Under the pieces are notes generated by a model, which searched no databases, had not been told where the DNA came from, and worked only from the letters and a program-made list of their open reading frames with translations. From NCBI GenBank assembly GCA_963575745.1, contig CAUYUJ010016063.1:62501-126500 (forward strand): a DNA stretch of 64,000 nucleotides, in the 5' to 3' direction. Of the stretch, positions 1-11,699 are shown one piece after another (within the stretch, counting starts at the first letter, position 1; each line of letters starts with the position of its first letter). The stretch is from Prorocentrum cordatum (Eukaryota > Sar > Dinophyceae > Prorocentrales > Prorocentraceae). The position numbers and the translations under genes were made by a program.

Positions 1-890
<890 letters not shown>

Positions 891-1112
891 TGATTGTGAG
901 AGCGATTGTGATATCGATAGTGAGATCGATATTGGGACCGAATGTGAGATCCATTGTGTGATCGATTATGAGATCGATTGTGAAGTTAATTGTGAGATCG
1001 ATCGAATGAGATAGATCGAGTGATATCGATTGTGAGATCGATCGAGTGAGATCGATCGAGCGAGACCGATAGTGAGATCGATACTGAGATCGATAGTGAG
1101 ACCGATCGAGTG
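891..1112 (+). repeat. 12-bp minisatellite, unit CGATTGTGAGAT
   Basis: From about 903 successive 12-base units can be read (CGATTGTGATAT, CGATAGTGAGAT, CGAATGTGAGAT, CGATTATGAGAT and so on). Some units expand to 14-16 bases after 1000. It grows directly out of the preceding GAT array. Confidence 0.85.
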
Positions 1113-1164
1113 AGACGTTGGTTCCCCCCCCCCGAACCTCCTTCTCACCCGAAGGGTGGTCGTA

Positions 1165-1437
1165 TAGGTACGGCTATAGGGCTATAGGGTTATAGTGCTA
1201 TAGGGATATATGGCGGTTGGGCTATTGGGCTATAGGGATATAGGGCTATTGGGCTAGGCGCCCCCGGGCACTTCTGGGCACCCCGGGCACCCGGGCACCC
1301 CTGGGCACCCGGGCACCCCTCGGCACCCGGGCACCCGGCCCCGGCCACCGAAATCGGCCACACACCTGGGCACCCGGGCACCCCCGGGAACCCCCGGGCA
1401 CCCGGGCACCCGGCCCCGGCCACCGAAATCGGCCGCT
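1165..1437 (+). repeat. GGGCTATA and GGGCACCC minisatellites
   Basis: 1165-1258 is a run of GGGCTATA-like units. 1255-1437 is a GGGCACCC array. Within it a 31-bp segment that starts GGGCACCCGGCCCC and ends GAAATCGGCC occurs identically at 1329-1359 and 1404-1434, so the array has a ~75-bp higher-order period. The Gly/Pro-rich translations are by-products. Confidence 0.85.
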
Positions 1438-1495
1438 CACCTCACCTCAACTTTATATCCGCTAGGACCCCTACAGAGGCAAGTTCTGATTGGTG

Positions 1496-1508
1496 AATAT
1501 ATATATAT

Positions 1509-1539
<31 letters not shown>

Positions 1540-1544
1540 CACAT
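1496..1544. repeat. AT/CATA microsatellite
   Basis: Alternating (AT)n, (CATA)n, (AT)n and CACATGTG. The tract is self-complementary and lies between the GC-rich minisatellite and unique sequence. Confidence 0.9.
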
Positions 1545-2104
1545 GTGCGTCGCCTCCGCTTTGCCCTGGAAGCGCGCGTGAACATTTTCGGAGCCGATCG
1601 TCGCGCCGAGAGCAAGTCGCTGCGCCGACGACCCCGATTGATTCGCCGCGCGGGGCCGGGCAGAACTGGAACCGCGGCGCCCCAATGCTCAAGGGGCTGA
1701 CGCCGTTCCGCCGACCCCCGGAAGAGAGACGAAGCCAACGCGCGTGGCTGAGGGGGCCAGGGGCGGGGCAACATCAGACGGGGTAGCAGGAAACGGCCGG
1801 TTCGAGGCATCAAATGGTTCTTTGTTGCAGCGCAGTGTTATTTTGCTTTCGCGTTCGACGCAGCGCCTTCCACGCGCTGGCTTCGCTGTGCATTTTCGGC
1901 TGCTGCGCTGCAACTGTTCGTTTTGAGCCCTCTGTTGCCCCGTCTGTGGGGCTCTTTTTGTTTATAATTGTTTTAAACATAGTTGCCAACGAATTTCAAT
2001 GTTTTTTTCGCGTTGCGGAAGAATTCAGTGCATTTTTGCTGGTCTTTGCAGTTTTTTCCATTTGGATCCCATAATGGGTCTGTTACACCGTTTAGGCGTT
2101 TCCC
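1545..2104. other. Unique sequence, no gene recognised
   Basis: Small overlapping ORFs of up to about 120 codons on both strands show no domain I can recognise, and none is clearly favoured. No RNA gene or regulatory signal is apparent. Confidence 0.5.
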
Positions 2105-2360
2105 GGCTTAGTGCTCCCTGAGTGGCCTTCGGGGGCATCTGGGGGCCTCTCTTCTGGGCATCTTGGGGCCACTTCGGCCCTCTCGGGGGCTTCTCGGGGG
2201 ACTGCTGGCGGTTTCGGGTGTCTTCTTCGGGCCGCGGGCTCGGAATGTCAGTTCGAGTGGCCTCTCTCGGGCCGCTCCTTAGCCCCTTGTGGGGGCTCTC
2301 TCGGGCCATGTTGTGCGCCTTTTGGGCCGTCTTGAAACTTTTGAGGTCTCTCGAGCCGTC
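2105..2360 (+). repeat. Degenerate GGGCCTCTTGGG-type array
   Basis: Irregular units such as TGGGGGCCTCTCTTCTGGGC and TCTCGGGCCGTCTTG. This is the most widespread minisatellite class in the window, always in this orientation (also near 11.6, 14.6, 31-32, 37-41, 43.7, 57.1 and 60-64 kb). Confidence 0.75.
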
Positions 2361-2629
2361 TTGGGCGCCGTTGAGAACGCGCGCGAATATGTTCAAATTG
2401 AACGCGCCCCTAAATCATTTGAGCAAGTCTTGCTCCCGCGCACAGGCTGGGGTACTTCACCTCGGATGCGTCCTCGGCGATGCAAAATTGCGAGGTGGCC
2501 AGTGCCGCCCAAATTATGGGTACTTCACCGCCAACCAACCATATTGAGTCAAGTCCAGCAGTGATAGAAAAAAACCTTACAGGCAGTGCCTTCGAACATC
2601 ATCAGAAGGCAATCGATGTCCTCGGCCCT

Positions 2630-2880
2630 GCCTCGACGGAAGGCAAGCGCACCTATCGCAGGCAGGTGGCCAGAACACCCCTCCGCGTCGCTTCCGTCGA
2701 GGTGGATGCACGTGAGGCAAGCGCAGTCGTCGCCGACAAATGGCCAGAACACCCTTGCGGGTCGCTCGCGCGCATCCTGACCCCCGGGAGAGGCAAGCGC
2801 AGTCGTCGCCAACGACTGGCCAGAACGTCCTTTCGCGTCGCTCTCCCCAGGCCAGTAGGGCGCACGCAACCGAATAACAG
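2630..2880 (+). repeat. ~75-bp tandem repeat, about 3 copies
   Basis: The marker GGCAAGCGCA starts near 2642, 2716 and 2792, giving spacings of 74 and 76 bp. Each is followed by GTCGTCGCC-like and GGCCAGAAC motifs. Copies differ by many substitutions. Confidence 0.75.
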
Positions 2881-2949
2881 CCGACACGTCGCAGTGCCCA
2901 CCAGCTCCAAACAACATCAATCCAAGCATCCAGTGCACATGGGCGGCCA

Positions 2950-3425
2950 ACTTCTTGGAAGGCGAGCGCAGTCGCCCATGTTGGATCAACTGGCCAGTCC
3001 CTGAGGCCCCGTAGGGCATTCCACAGGAGTGGCGTCCAATATGAAATAGGTCAAGACAAGCTGGTGCACCAGAGGAAAGTGCCCACCAGTGTCCGGCCAA
3101 GGTTGAGGTAGTGTTGGCGCACTCCACGGATGGCAAGCGCAGACGCCCACGCTGGATCATCTGGCCAGCCCCTGAGGCCCCGAGGGGCATGCCGTAGGAG
3201 CGGCCGTGGATGTGGTCGCTGGTGCATCAGAAGTAAGCACCCGCCAGTTCCCACCGTGGAGATCCACTACACCAGTAAGCCACACCCTCCAGAAGGCAAG
3301 CACAGGCGCCAACGCTGCATCACCTGGCCAGCCCCTGAGGCCCCGCTGGGCATTCTTGGAGAATGGGCGGCAGACGCGGCCACCGGTGCATCAGGAGAAA
3401 GTGCCCGCCAGCTTCCAACACGCAT
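2950..3425 (+). repeat. ~167-bp tandem repeat, 3 copies
   Basis: Related to the preceding array through GGCAAGCGCAG. Unit starts are near 2961, 3132 and 3295 (spacings 171 and 163). Each copy carries CTGGCCAGCCCCTGAGGCCC about 35 bases after the start and a GTGCCCGCCAG-like motif further on. Confidence 0.85.
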
Positions 3426-3660
3426 AACATTGAACGATAGGATAAGTCCCAGACGCTATGAGGAAGGGCACATGGCCAAGAGGAAGCTGTCGGGGTTCTT
3501 ACCCATGATCTTCTGTCCTTTTTGATTTGGCGCGTGTCATGTTGCCGTCAGCGTCGACCTCGACGCGGTGGCTTTTCGGCCTCTTGCTTTCGTTATGCAC
3601 TCGAACTCGCTCAGCAAGCGCAGCAGGGGCCAGGCGATGCACTTTGGCCCGTCTCCTTTT

Positions 3661-5045
3661 TTATCCAGAGCATACCTCTCGTATCCAACTCGAAAAGGTA
3701 GCGTAGTTGCGTTCTCTCTCGCACTTGATGCTCTTGATTCGAGGCGACTTGGACCACTTGATAGGAGCAATGACGTGAAGCCTGTGCTCCTCAGCAGCCC
3801 TGTTGTGCAAGAGCCTCTTCTCCTCCGCGCGCAGCGCATGACTGCGCGAGCCATGGGGTGCAGCCTTCTGCTCTTGGGTCCACGTCGTAGCCGCAACTGC
3901 TGCCCCAGTAGGCACCGCCGCCTCTGGCCGATTGACCCGCGATGCATGTGCATTCGCTGCTTGCCCAACAACCGTATCTATCAAATTCGGGGCGTCAATC
4001 TTCGGCGGTTGCCAGACTGGCTTCGGCATGTTGCCCCGCATCGGCGCCGCTGCTCCCGAACCTGGCGTCGCAGACATGGCCGTCTTGAAGATCACCTTCA
4101 TTGTGTCGCCGCGGGCAGGAATCATTGGTCGACGCAACAGTCCACGCCCAGGTCGCGCGCCTAATTAGTCTCACCGTCGAACGCGCCAGCTTGTTGCCAG
4201 CAGGTCGAGGTGCAACTTGGGCATGACGTGCAGTAGTAAGCCGCGCCGCTGCCGTACTGAAATACCTTCCCATCCTTTCCCACGTGATGTTATCGTAGTT
4301 TTCCTTGGGAGTACACGGCAGGATGCCCGTCGCTATCGTGAAATCAATTGCCAATTCATTACATCCAGGCACGCTGTGGCAAAACATTTGCATCCTCATG
4401 GCTCCATTCCAGCTGAATGAAGTACCGCACCATCGCTGGGAACATCTGTTGAGGGTAAATCCACTCCTCAGCCTTCAGGCGCGCAGGTATCTTCTGAGTG
4501 AACTTCCACGGGTTGCCTCTTCTATCAGTCGCATTCGGCGCAACGAGGTCCCACTCATAGCCAGGGAAAGTGGATCTCGGCGACCACTCCAGAGTGGCGG
4601 CTGTGAGGTTTGGGGCCGCTGGCGAACTCGTCGTAGTCGGTGTCGGACTCGTGGTGGTCGGCGTGGTGGTCGAGGTGGTTGATGTCTGTCCTCCAGACGC
4701 CTGCTTGCCTTTCGAACGTCTTCGCACCGACGTCGTGCTTGGTGGCGTGCTTAACGTTCTCGTCCTCTGCGAAGTCGGGGCAGCATGTAGCCGTGGGCCT
4801 GCTGCTGCTGCCTCTTCTCCAGGATCCATTCCAAGGTGAGCCCAGGGGTCCTCTTCTTGTTCGTGAAAGAGACCCTCTTCTCCTCCAGGTTCCCCCGCTT
4901 GCCAGAACACCTGTGCCTGTTCCATCCTGCCATCCAGCGCTTCGCGTCCGAGAGCCCTCAACTCCGCAGCGCTTGCACGCAAGATCTTGGTAGCCGCCAC
5001 CTGCAGTATGTAGCCCAGTTGGTGATCTCGGAGACGGTGATGCAA
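3661..5045 (-). pseudogene. C-terminal region of unknown function (minus-strand element)
   Basis: Frames 5045-4359 (228 codons) and 4399-3995, then 4137-3661, continue the coding strand after RNase H. The first has a long Thr/Pro/Ser linker (STTTPTTTSPTPTTTSSPAA) and then a well-formed segment with YEWDLVAPNATDRRGNPWKF and QQMFPAMVRYFIQLEW. The second carries FTIATGILPCTPKENYDNIT and WERMGRYFSTAAARL. Composition and lack of low complexity suggest a real folded domain. I do not recognise it, and it could be a second cistron rather than a C-terminal extension. Confidence 0.45.
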
Positions 5046-5084
5046 TACTAATTCGGTAACGCATGCCTTCTCGCAGCCCCAGCC

Positions 5085-5631
5085 ACATTTTCGTCAGCAG
5101 CCTCATTGCATTGCCAAAAGGGAAGCTCCTCGTCGATAAGCTGTTCTCTTTTTTATGAGCCTTGATCTTTTGAATGCCAAAGTGCTCAACTCCTTTTGCT
5201 CTGATGCTGGGCTCGATTGTCTGCCAAAGGTCGCCGTGCGTTTTCGGTCTGATCTCTTCGCCTCGAAGACTGGTAGGCATTAGTCGAATGCAATGTGCCG
5301 AATCCGTCAAGTACACCTGCGGGCACCGTGCCCAGCTGATCCAGTGATGCAACGCCGCAACTTCAGCGCGCCATGTCCCCTGCGCAACAGATGTGAGCTG
5401 CGCGTTGATATTCGTCGCGTGGCCTTGGCCGTAATACAGCGCATATCCACTTCGGCGAATGCGTGAGTCACTTGCCTGTCCAGGACGTGGTCCGTCCTTC
5501 GCCACCACCATGAAGCCGTTCTCCGCGAAGGCCCGCTCTTCCTGATCACCGTGGTGAGGTGGCGGTGGCAGCGGAGGATCCCCAGGTAGCAAAGCAGCGC
5601 CAAATTCATCATATCCTGGTCTATCTAGCAC
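5085..5631 (-). pseudogene. RNase H domain, canonical order (minus-strand element)
   Basis: The open frame from 5631 contains VVAKDG (first Asp at 5496-5494), RAEVAAL (Glu, codon 90), VYLTDSA (second Asp, codon 110) and KIKAHKKEN (His, codon 159). After a frameshift near 5105, AADENVAGAA supplies the last Asp with its GNA approach. All five RNase HI catalytic positions are therefore recognisable and lie in the usual N-to-C order. RNase H degrades the RNA strand of the cDNA hybrid. The frameshift inside the domain marks decay. Contrast this with the permuted order in the plus-strand element at 49.6-50.2 kb. Confidence 0.8.
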
Positions 5632-5685
5632 AAGTCCGCACTGTCTGGCACAGGTTGGAAGTTACATTCGGAAATCCATCGTGCA

Positions 5686-5925
5686 CTAGTTGAGCAGCTC
5701 CTTTCCCTTTGCCGCCCACTTGGCACAGAAGACGATGTGATCCACGTCCTCGGTCGCCGTCAAACAAAATGGGCATATCCGAGGACTTTCTTTGCCGGTG
5801 ATGCGCGCGGGCCTCGGCCCAGTGACCGCGGCACCTTGTAGGTGCGCCCCGAGGAAGGGGACCTCGGCCCGAGTGGGCTTCGGCACCACAATGTCCTTCT
5901 TGCCGTCGAGGATGCTCTCTGGCAC
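5686..5925 (-). pseudogene. Zinc-knuckle segment between RT and RNase H
   Basis: A frame of 79 codons contains CPFCLTATEDVDHIVFC at 5775-5725, a CX2C-X8-H-X3-C arrangement typical of the Cys/His motif downstream of RT in many LINEs and retroelement-derived RT proteins. It precedes the RNase H domain directly. It probably contributes to nucleic-acid binding in the intact protein. Confidence 0.65.
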
Positions 5926-6100
5926 GAGAGGTCGTTGTGGTCTCCCTTCGTAGTGCTCTTCGTCATCGCTCTCCGTCGCCGTCGACCTCCCAGCCTTTCT
6001 AAGGATCGTCGTGGTGATGTGGTAGTTGACGTGCGATAGTCCTTGCGCGCCCTTCCTTTCGGCCAGCTGTCTGTCATTCTTGAGGACGAACCTGCGTCAG

Positions 6101-7891
6101 TCACCTCTCAAGGTATGCAGCCGCCAGCCCTGGGGTTGCCCAGTCGTGGATCTCGTCTGTCCCGTGTGCCGGGTGTACGTCTCGAAGTTCTCTGTCCAAG
6201 TCGCCCCCGATGCCTTCGCTGCTGAAGTAAGGCGACCAATTGGGCCATATTGCGCCGTCTTGCACTGTATCTTGATATATTGCCCATATCCGTTTGGCCA
6301 TGCCAATCAGTCTCAGCGCACTCTTCGATGAGCAAAGGCGCCCGGTAGTATGAAAGGGCTGTCCCAAAGAAACTTGGACTGGATCAGTAAGATGGCCTTC
6401 AAAAATCAACGTCATCGCGATCGCTGGGCTTCGCGTGATCGATCGCCTGGGCCAAACCGATATCATGACACATCCTCTGAAATTCCTGCCCACTTTCAAA
6501 CCCAGGCCTCGAAACTCTTGTTCAGGTGCAAGCCGGGGAAGAGCAGCAGCACTCATGATACGTTGCTTGCCTTGAATACCAGCAGGAGCGGCCTGGGCTC
6601 TTCTCGCAACTCGCTGGGCACTCTGAACGCGTCTATCTCGAAGGGTGGTAGGGCACGTACCATGCGTGCATAGTTCGCCACCTGCCAAGACAAAGTGTCT
6701 GGTGAGCCTGATATCATACTCGGGCATGACAGTGGCCATGCTCACCATCAGATCCCTCTCGTTGGTGGTCGACATCGCGAACTTTGTTTTTGACGGTTCG
6801 TCTGCGTGCCAGCGTATTCATCAAATTGAGAAGATGTTTGCGTCGCCAAGGATACTTGTCGTCCGTGATCAGGTCCAGTTGCTCGGTAACTACCGTCATC
6901 GACGACAGTAGAAACAACCATATTGGTGGCGTCCTCCACAGCATATGACCATATACTCATAAGTGCCAGTGCCCGCTGGAGGCTCCAGCTGCCCTCTTGA
7001 AGGCATCCGTTCTTTCTCTCCCATTATGGTCACACCGCTCTCGATGACTTCACCTGCGTGTCAAGTTGCGGTAGAAAAGCCTGGATGCATTGACGACCTT
7101 GAGCGGAGCGCCCAAGGCTAACATAAGGTTGTCACCGGTAGCACACTCCAGAAGGTCAAACAACTTCTTCTGATCCCGCGATGTGCCTGACAAGGGAGTG
7201 TTCGTCAGGCGTGCTTCTTCGATGGCTAGAGCCAACTCGTATGCCGCTGTCTCGTCGTGGCATCCTGCGCGAGCTCCTGCTGCTCCGTGGCTTCGCGCCG
7301 CTCTGCCATCTGGAGGAAGCGACCTCCAGCGTTGGCAGTGCACAGAGGGGATAAGTTCGTAATGGGCCTGGTCTGATCAGATTCTGCAGCCCAAAGTTTG
7401 CCAGGGTCAACGTCTGCAGCGTGGTCAGCGTCAACTTACCTCTTCGGAAGACACGATGTTATGCCCATGGTAAGCACATTGGGCCAGCCAATCCATTCGT
7501 CTTCGGATGTGGTCTGGGAGCAGTCGTAGTTCTCCCGCGCGCCATCCATCCAGTGCTGGAGCTCGATGTATTCTCATCTTTCGAACTGTTACCACGACGT
7601 GGATGCCCCCCAGGCGTGGATGCTCGCGCTCCACCTTCCGAAGTACTTGCCGCACTTGTTTCGGAAGGCGTTCCAGTCGCACAGCTCCTGTTTGCTGTAT
7701 ATTGGCTCCCATACCTGCTGCGCGCGTTCAGGAACATCAGCCCTGTTAGTAAGTATCTCCCCGTCCGCTGCCCTGACTGCGTGCAGTGTCGCATATTGTT
7801 TTTGTTTGATCCATGAGAAGAGCTCTCTCCTTCTTTCATGCTTCAAACTTCTGCGCAGTCGTCTTCGCCAGTCCCCAATGCGAGCTTTCAT
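6101..7891 (-). pseudogene. Reverse transcriptase domain, frameshifted (minus-strand element)
   Basis: Pieces in several frames follow the RT order. 7891-7589 has the pre-RT segment with DGEILTNRADVPERAQQVW. 7712-7431 has the APALDGW block (7562-7542), equivalent to the PGxDG motif. 7343-7050 has SRDQKKLFDLL, a motif A candidate with Asp at 7175-7173. A degenerate motif B (MPSRGQLEPPA) lies near 6990. At 6906-6895 VVDD followed by GSYRAT is the YxDD active site. 6775-6101 is the thumb/connection with SRxxxTRSPAIAMTLIFEG-like text. At least four frame changes rule out function. Minus-strand LINE RT identity is well supported by motif order. Confidence 0.75.
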
Positions 7892-8346
7892 CCTGCTGGC
7901 TGACAGTCGGCCCTGCTTCGTCTTGATACGTACCTCCCATCGTCATAGGCCAGCATCTGCAGGGAGATGCTGCGTGGGGCGATCACGTGGTAGCTGAAGT
8001 ACCCTGCTGACCTGAAGTCGTACTTTACCCCGCAACTGTTGACGTTTCAGGCGATTTGGGAGACCCCCCCACATCTTTGCCAATGAGGCAACGTAATTCA
8101 GCAGGCCGCCCCACGATGTGCTCTTGTTTGCGAACGCCGATCGTCGTTGGGCACTCTTGTGCGCCCCTGCGTACGTCTGCAGCAACATCTCCCTCGATAG
8201 GGTGCGGCGACGCGTGTCCCATGAGATCGATGATCACCAGCGCCTGCAACCCCCAATCTTTTGTCGAGAAAAGCCTCCGCAGTCTTTCCGGCCGTCCCCC
8301 ACGCCAAATCAGCATCATATTGCTCACTAGCACGTCAGCAGACATC

Positions 8347-9228
8347 TCAATGAGCATCGATCGCAACTTTCCCCACCTCCTGTTCCCCATCCTCGGTGAC
8401 CTTGGGCGCCGCCGAGATAGGATAAGGCTGTGTGACCCGCAGCTGCTGTCGCGTTTCTTTGAGGAGATTCAATATGAGCCCAAGCTGTAGTCCCAGGTGT
8501 TGCTTCACTCCGAGGCCTCTTCTCAGCTCAAACGTCGTACACATATATGTGGTAAGATCGTTGACGATGATCGTATCAGGGCTCGCCACCGTGTGCCCAG
8601 CAGACATACGATCCCACTTCGGGTTGTGGCTATAAGTCGGTTCCGCACCATGGATAGCACCAGCATCATTCCATTTGTCCGCATGCAAAATAGCACTGGG
8701 TAAGTGATTATTGTCGACCGTGGTGTTGGCGCCTAAGCATCTGATGATAGCCAGTTCGCCCAGTGCAGCACAATCTTCAAAATCCATGCCCAGTATACGC
8801 GCATGGCGCGTGCGGCAGAGTTTTGGGCCTCCGGCGTCGTTGTCGAGGTTGACAACGCGGAGGGGCTTGTCGCCAAAACGGAGAGCAGTACGCATCCACC
8901 TCGATGTAGCATATAGCTCCCGTGCAGCGCCCCACGCCCTGCCAGCTTCCAACCCAGTAGCGCGTCCAGCTCTCGCAAGGGTGGCGACGCCTCCCTGCGT
9001 AAATCTATTCGGAATACCGTTCCTGCCCTTTCTGCGGTGCAACTTGCGGGCCGAAACAATATCAAATCCACATTGCTTAGCAGCTTTGGATGCAGCAAGT
9101 TGCCCGTTTCCATCAAGCCTGGTCTCGTGCAAACAAATGACAGTTCTGATATTGCCCAACCTATCGTTGAAGCTGGTCCACGAAGTGGTGCTCACACTCA
9201 ACATGGTGGCAATAGTACTCGCCATCAT
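8347..9228 (-). pseudogene. APE-type endonuclease domain (minus-strand element)
   Basis: The frame is open for 293 codons. Motifs of the exonuclease-endonuclease-phosphatase fold appear in order: TTSWTSFNDRL (normally an Asn-Thr/Val-Ser-Trp block, here lacking the Asn), ICLHETRLD with the metal-binding Glu at 9126-9124, LGANTTVDNN in place of GDFN, SPDTIIVN in place of S-x-I-D-Y, and QHLGLQLGL in place of the terminal Asp-His motif. This enzyme nicks target DNA to prime reverse transcription. The changed catalytic positions (GDFN to GANT, DH to QH) indicate it is probably inactive. Confidence 0.75.
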
Positions 9229-9331
9229 AGTTCTGCGTCAACTGTCACACCATCGGTCCCAGTTTCCTTCAGGCGCTTGGCTGCGTGGCGGAGTGGAGTA
9301 TCATCTTGCGAACTTGCGGTAGCATACTTAC

Positions 9332-10865
9332 TCAGCGTAGAGAGAGACATAGAGCACGACCCTCGCTCTGTGCTGCCATCTTCGTCGTCAGCGCCATCGT
9401 ATGTGCAGAGATCGCACTGGTAACAACATCGCTGAGGAACTGCTTGAGGTTTGGACTGAGAGAACCCCCAGGTGCTGACGCAGGCTGGTCCACCGATCTG
9501 GCTACACCTCCAAGTCGCTGGGGTGCCGCCTGAGCCGGTTGAGGAGACAGGCGTCCTGCAATATGTGTTTTAGCCTGCACCTTCTGTGGCGTCGTCGTCG
9601 GCGTTGTCGGTGTATACTTACCCGGCATCTCTGCCCACGTCGGCTCCGATGGCGATGCCCTCGGCTGTGGGGGTAGCTGCTTGTTGATCGTTGCCTGAAT
9701 GCCTCTGACACAAATATCCATAACATTCGGCGCCTCCTGTACTCGAAAAAGCAAAGTGGGTTTCGCCTTCATCCCTTTGCCAATCTTTTTCAACTTAGTA
9801 GGCTTCGTTTCCCATCCAATCTGCTTCTTGAGCGCGTCACAAAGCCTTGCCCCATCCATATTCGCTGGCAGAGGTGATATCTCCCATACCGTTGGCATCG
9901 GTGGTGCTCTGTCCTGTATTTTTGTCCAAGAATCCGTCGCGTGTGTCTTGAAAACTCGGAAGAACAACGTTGTACCATTATTTTTGTACGCGATGCCCTG
10001 GCTGCCGTTGAGGCCCTTCGTCATCTCCAGGGCGTCGTTCATCGCCGTTCCCGTTGGGAACGGGACAAAGTCCTCCACCTCTTCTTCTTTCTCAAGAATA
10101 GATGTATCGCCAACTCTCGGTCTTTGAAAACATACCCCATCCACTCCAGAGATGGACCGTAGACTCAGCAATTTATGGCGCAACTTTGGAAAGGCCACTG
10201 ATGACACGCTGGCCAATGACTTCTTCGTTGAATACTCTTCCAATCCACACTGCAACATCCTGAGTACAGTGTCGCGGGATCTTCGTCTTGACGATTGTTG
10301 AGAGTTCAGCATCAAGGACTCTCCACGGTGGGATCGTCTCGTAGCGCTCCTTCCTTCCATCTGCTTTGCGGTCCCTGGCCTTCTGTGTTTGGCCATGCAA
10401 TTTGAGTAGATCACGCAAAATTGTCTCATTCGCAGCAGTCTCAAGAATTGCAATGTTCATCAAGGTGTTGACCTGCTCTCCTTCCCATGATATGATCGTC
10501 GGCTTGCTCTTGGGGGCAACTGTGACTTCCGCTGCTCCCCCGCACGTCCAGGTAAGGAGCTGTTTGGTAACCTTCTTCTTTCCGGTCAACAAAGGCACAT
10601 TCATACGAACACTATGGTCAGCAAGACCACGTCGCCCTGCCAGCATGATAAGATCCTTCGGGAGTTGAGTTGGATCTCTCGCGAGGATCATCCCGAAAGG
10701 GGTACTCGGCTTCAGCCCTGCCCACCAAGCATCATCCTGCAGCCTGGTTGCCAGCTCGATCGCCGTGATGAGGTATACTTTGTCATGTGCTGCCGTCGTA
10801 GCTGGGAGGCCCCTCGCAACCTCGAGGGCCCAGTCAGACGAGTCCAACTCAGCTATCCCCTCCAA
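9332..10865 (-). pseudogene. ORF1/Gag-like region of the minus-strand retroelement
   Basis: Two overlapping open frames, 10865-10173 (230 codons) and 10453-9332 (373 codons), cover what was probably one protein. The first contains LPKDLIMLAGRRGLADHSVR and a DRKADGRKER basic stretch. The second contains EKEEEVEDFVPFPTGTAMND, NGTTLFFRVFKTHATDSW and IGWETKPTKLKKIGKGMKAK, then a Pro/Gln-rich low-complexity tail. Location upstream of the endonuclease and basic composition suggest an RNA-binding Gag/ORF1 product. No zinc knuckle or RRM is clear. Function is inferred from position only. Confidence 0.5.
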
Positions 10866-10999
10866 GGTCGGCGTTGGTATGACTTCTTCTTCTTCTTCTT
10901 CTTGTCATTAGTCTCCTTCTCCTGGTTGTTGATGTCATTCGCAGCCTTGCCCCTTTCACGAGGGGGTGTGGATGCTTGGCTCAGGGGTTGTTGCTTCAG

Positions 11000-11518
11000 C
11001 TACTTCTTGATCACAGTCGGGATCTCCTGGATCGGTAGCTTCGCAACGTTGGACATGTTCTCCGTGGACAGCCGCTTGAGGTGATCGTACACCGCATGAG
11101 GCTTCTCCATTGCGTCGATTTCCATCGCCGCCATCACCCGTGCTTGGATCTGCGCAGGCGTCGTGATCTTGGCGGCAAGCGGGCTGCCCTGCTGTGCCAG
11201 CAGGGCCTTCTTCTGCATCGTGGTCAGCTGGAGCTTGTGCACCCCGTTCCCGTGCAGAGCATGTTGAAGGCGGTTCCAGTCTCGATGACGAACCAACCAA
11301 CGGTAACAAAACTTGAGACCATACTGTACGTAGTCTAAGCACAGGCTCGCAGCACGTTCCGATCTCATCCCACAAATATTGGTATCCATCCCACTGATAT
11401 CACGGAGTATTATGCTTGTGAACATTATTTGCACATTCCCAGCATAAGCAAAAGAAATGGCATGAGACAAATTCGCATCATACGTATACGATGTCACCAC
11501 GACCGAGCCCAAGCACAT
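11000..11518 (-). pseudogene. 5' ORF fragment of the minus-strand retroelement
   Basis: An open frame of about 172 codons. It ends with a helical-looking segment rich in Ala, Met and Lys (MQKKALLAQQG, AQIQARVMAAMEIDAMEK), followed by HAVYDHLKRLSTENMSNVAK. It resembles the start of an ORF1 or polyprotein N-terminus and lies directly upstream of the next ORF segments. A run of Lys codons (AAG repeats at 10888-10905) links it to the following frame. I recognise no specific domain. Assignment to the element rests on position and continuity of the coding strand. Confidence 0.5.
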
Positions 11519-11577
11519 GGGCAGAAGATGTGTCTCCGACGTCAGCTGCGACGTCGCGTGGCGACCGAGTCTTGCTC

Positions 11578-11670
11578 CGTTGGGCCCTCTCGGGAATAGT
11601 TTTGGAGCCCTCTTAGGGCGTTTTTGACCCCTCTTGGACAGTCTTCATGCTATCTTACTCGTCTTCGGGA
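11578..11670 (+). repeat. Short GGGCCTCTTGGG-type block
   Basis: A few units (TTGGGCCCTCTCGGG, TTGGAGCCCTCTTAGGGCG, CCCCTCTTGGACAGTCTT) adjoin the presumed 5' end of the minus-strand retroelement. Confidence 0.6.
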
Positions 11671-11699
11671 GCTCCTGTGCGTGTCAGAGCCCTGCTTGA

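Larger units (their letters stand above)
3540..11540 (-). mobile_element. Degenerate non-LTR (LINE-type) retrotransposon, minus strand
   Basis: Reading the minus strand from 11540 to 3540 gives, in order, a 5' ORF region, an APE-type endonuclease, reverse transcriptase, a CX2CX8HX3C zinc knuckle, RNase H and an unknown C-terminal region. Domains are broken into many frames, so this is an old, inactive copy. Order and motifs follow LINE-like elements that carry RNase H, of a type I recall from dinoflagellate genomes. Ends are estimates: the 5' end lies where recognisable coding gives way near 11.5 kb, the 3' end near 3.5 kb. No target-site duplication was identified. Confidence 0.8.
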
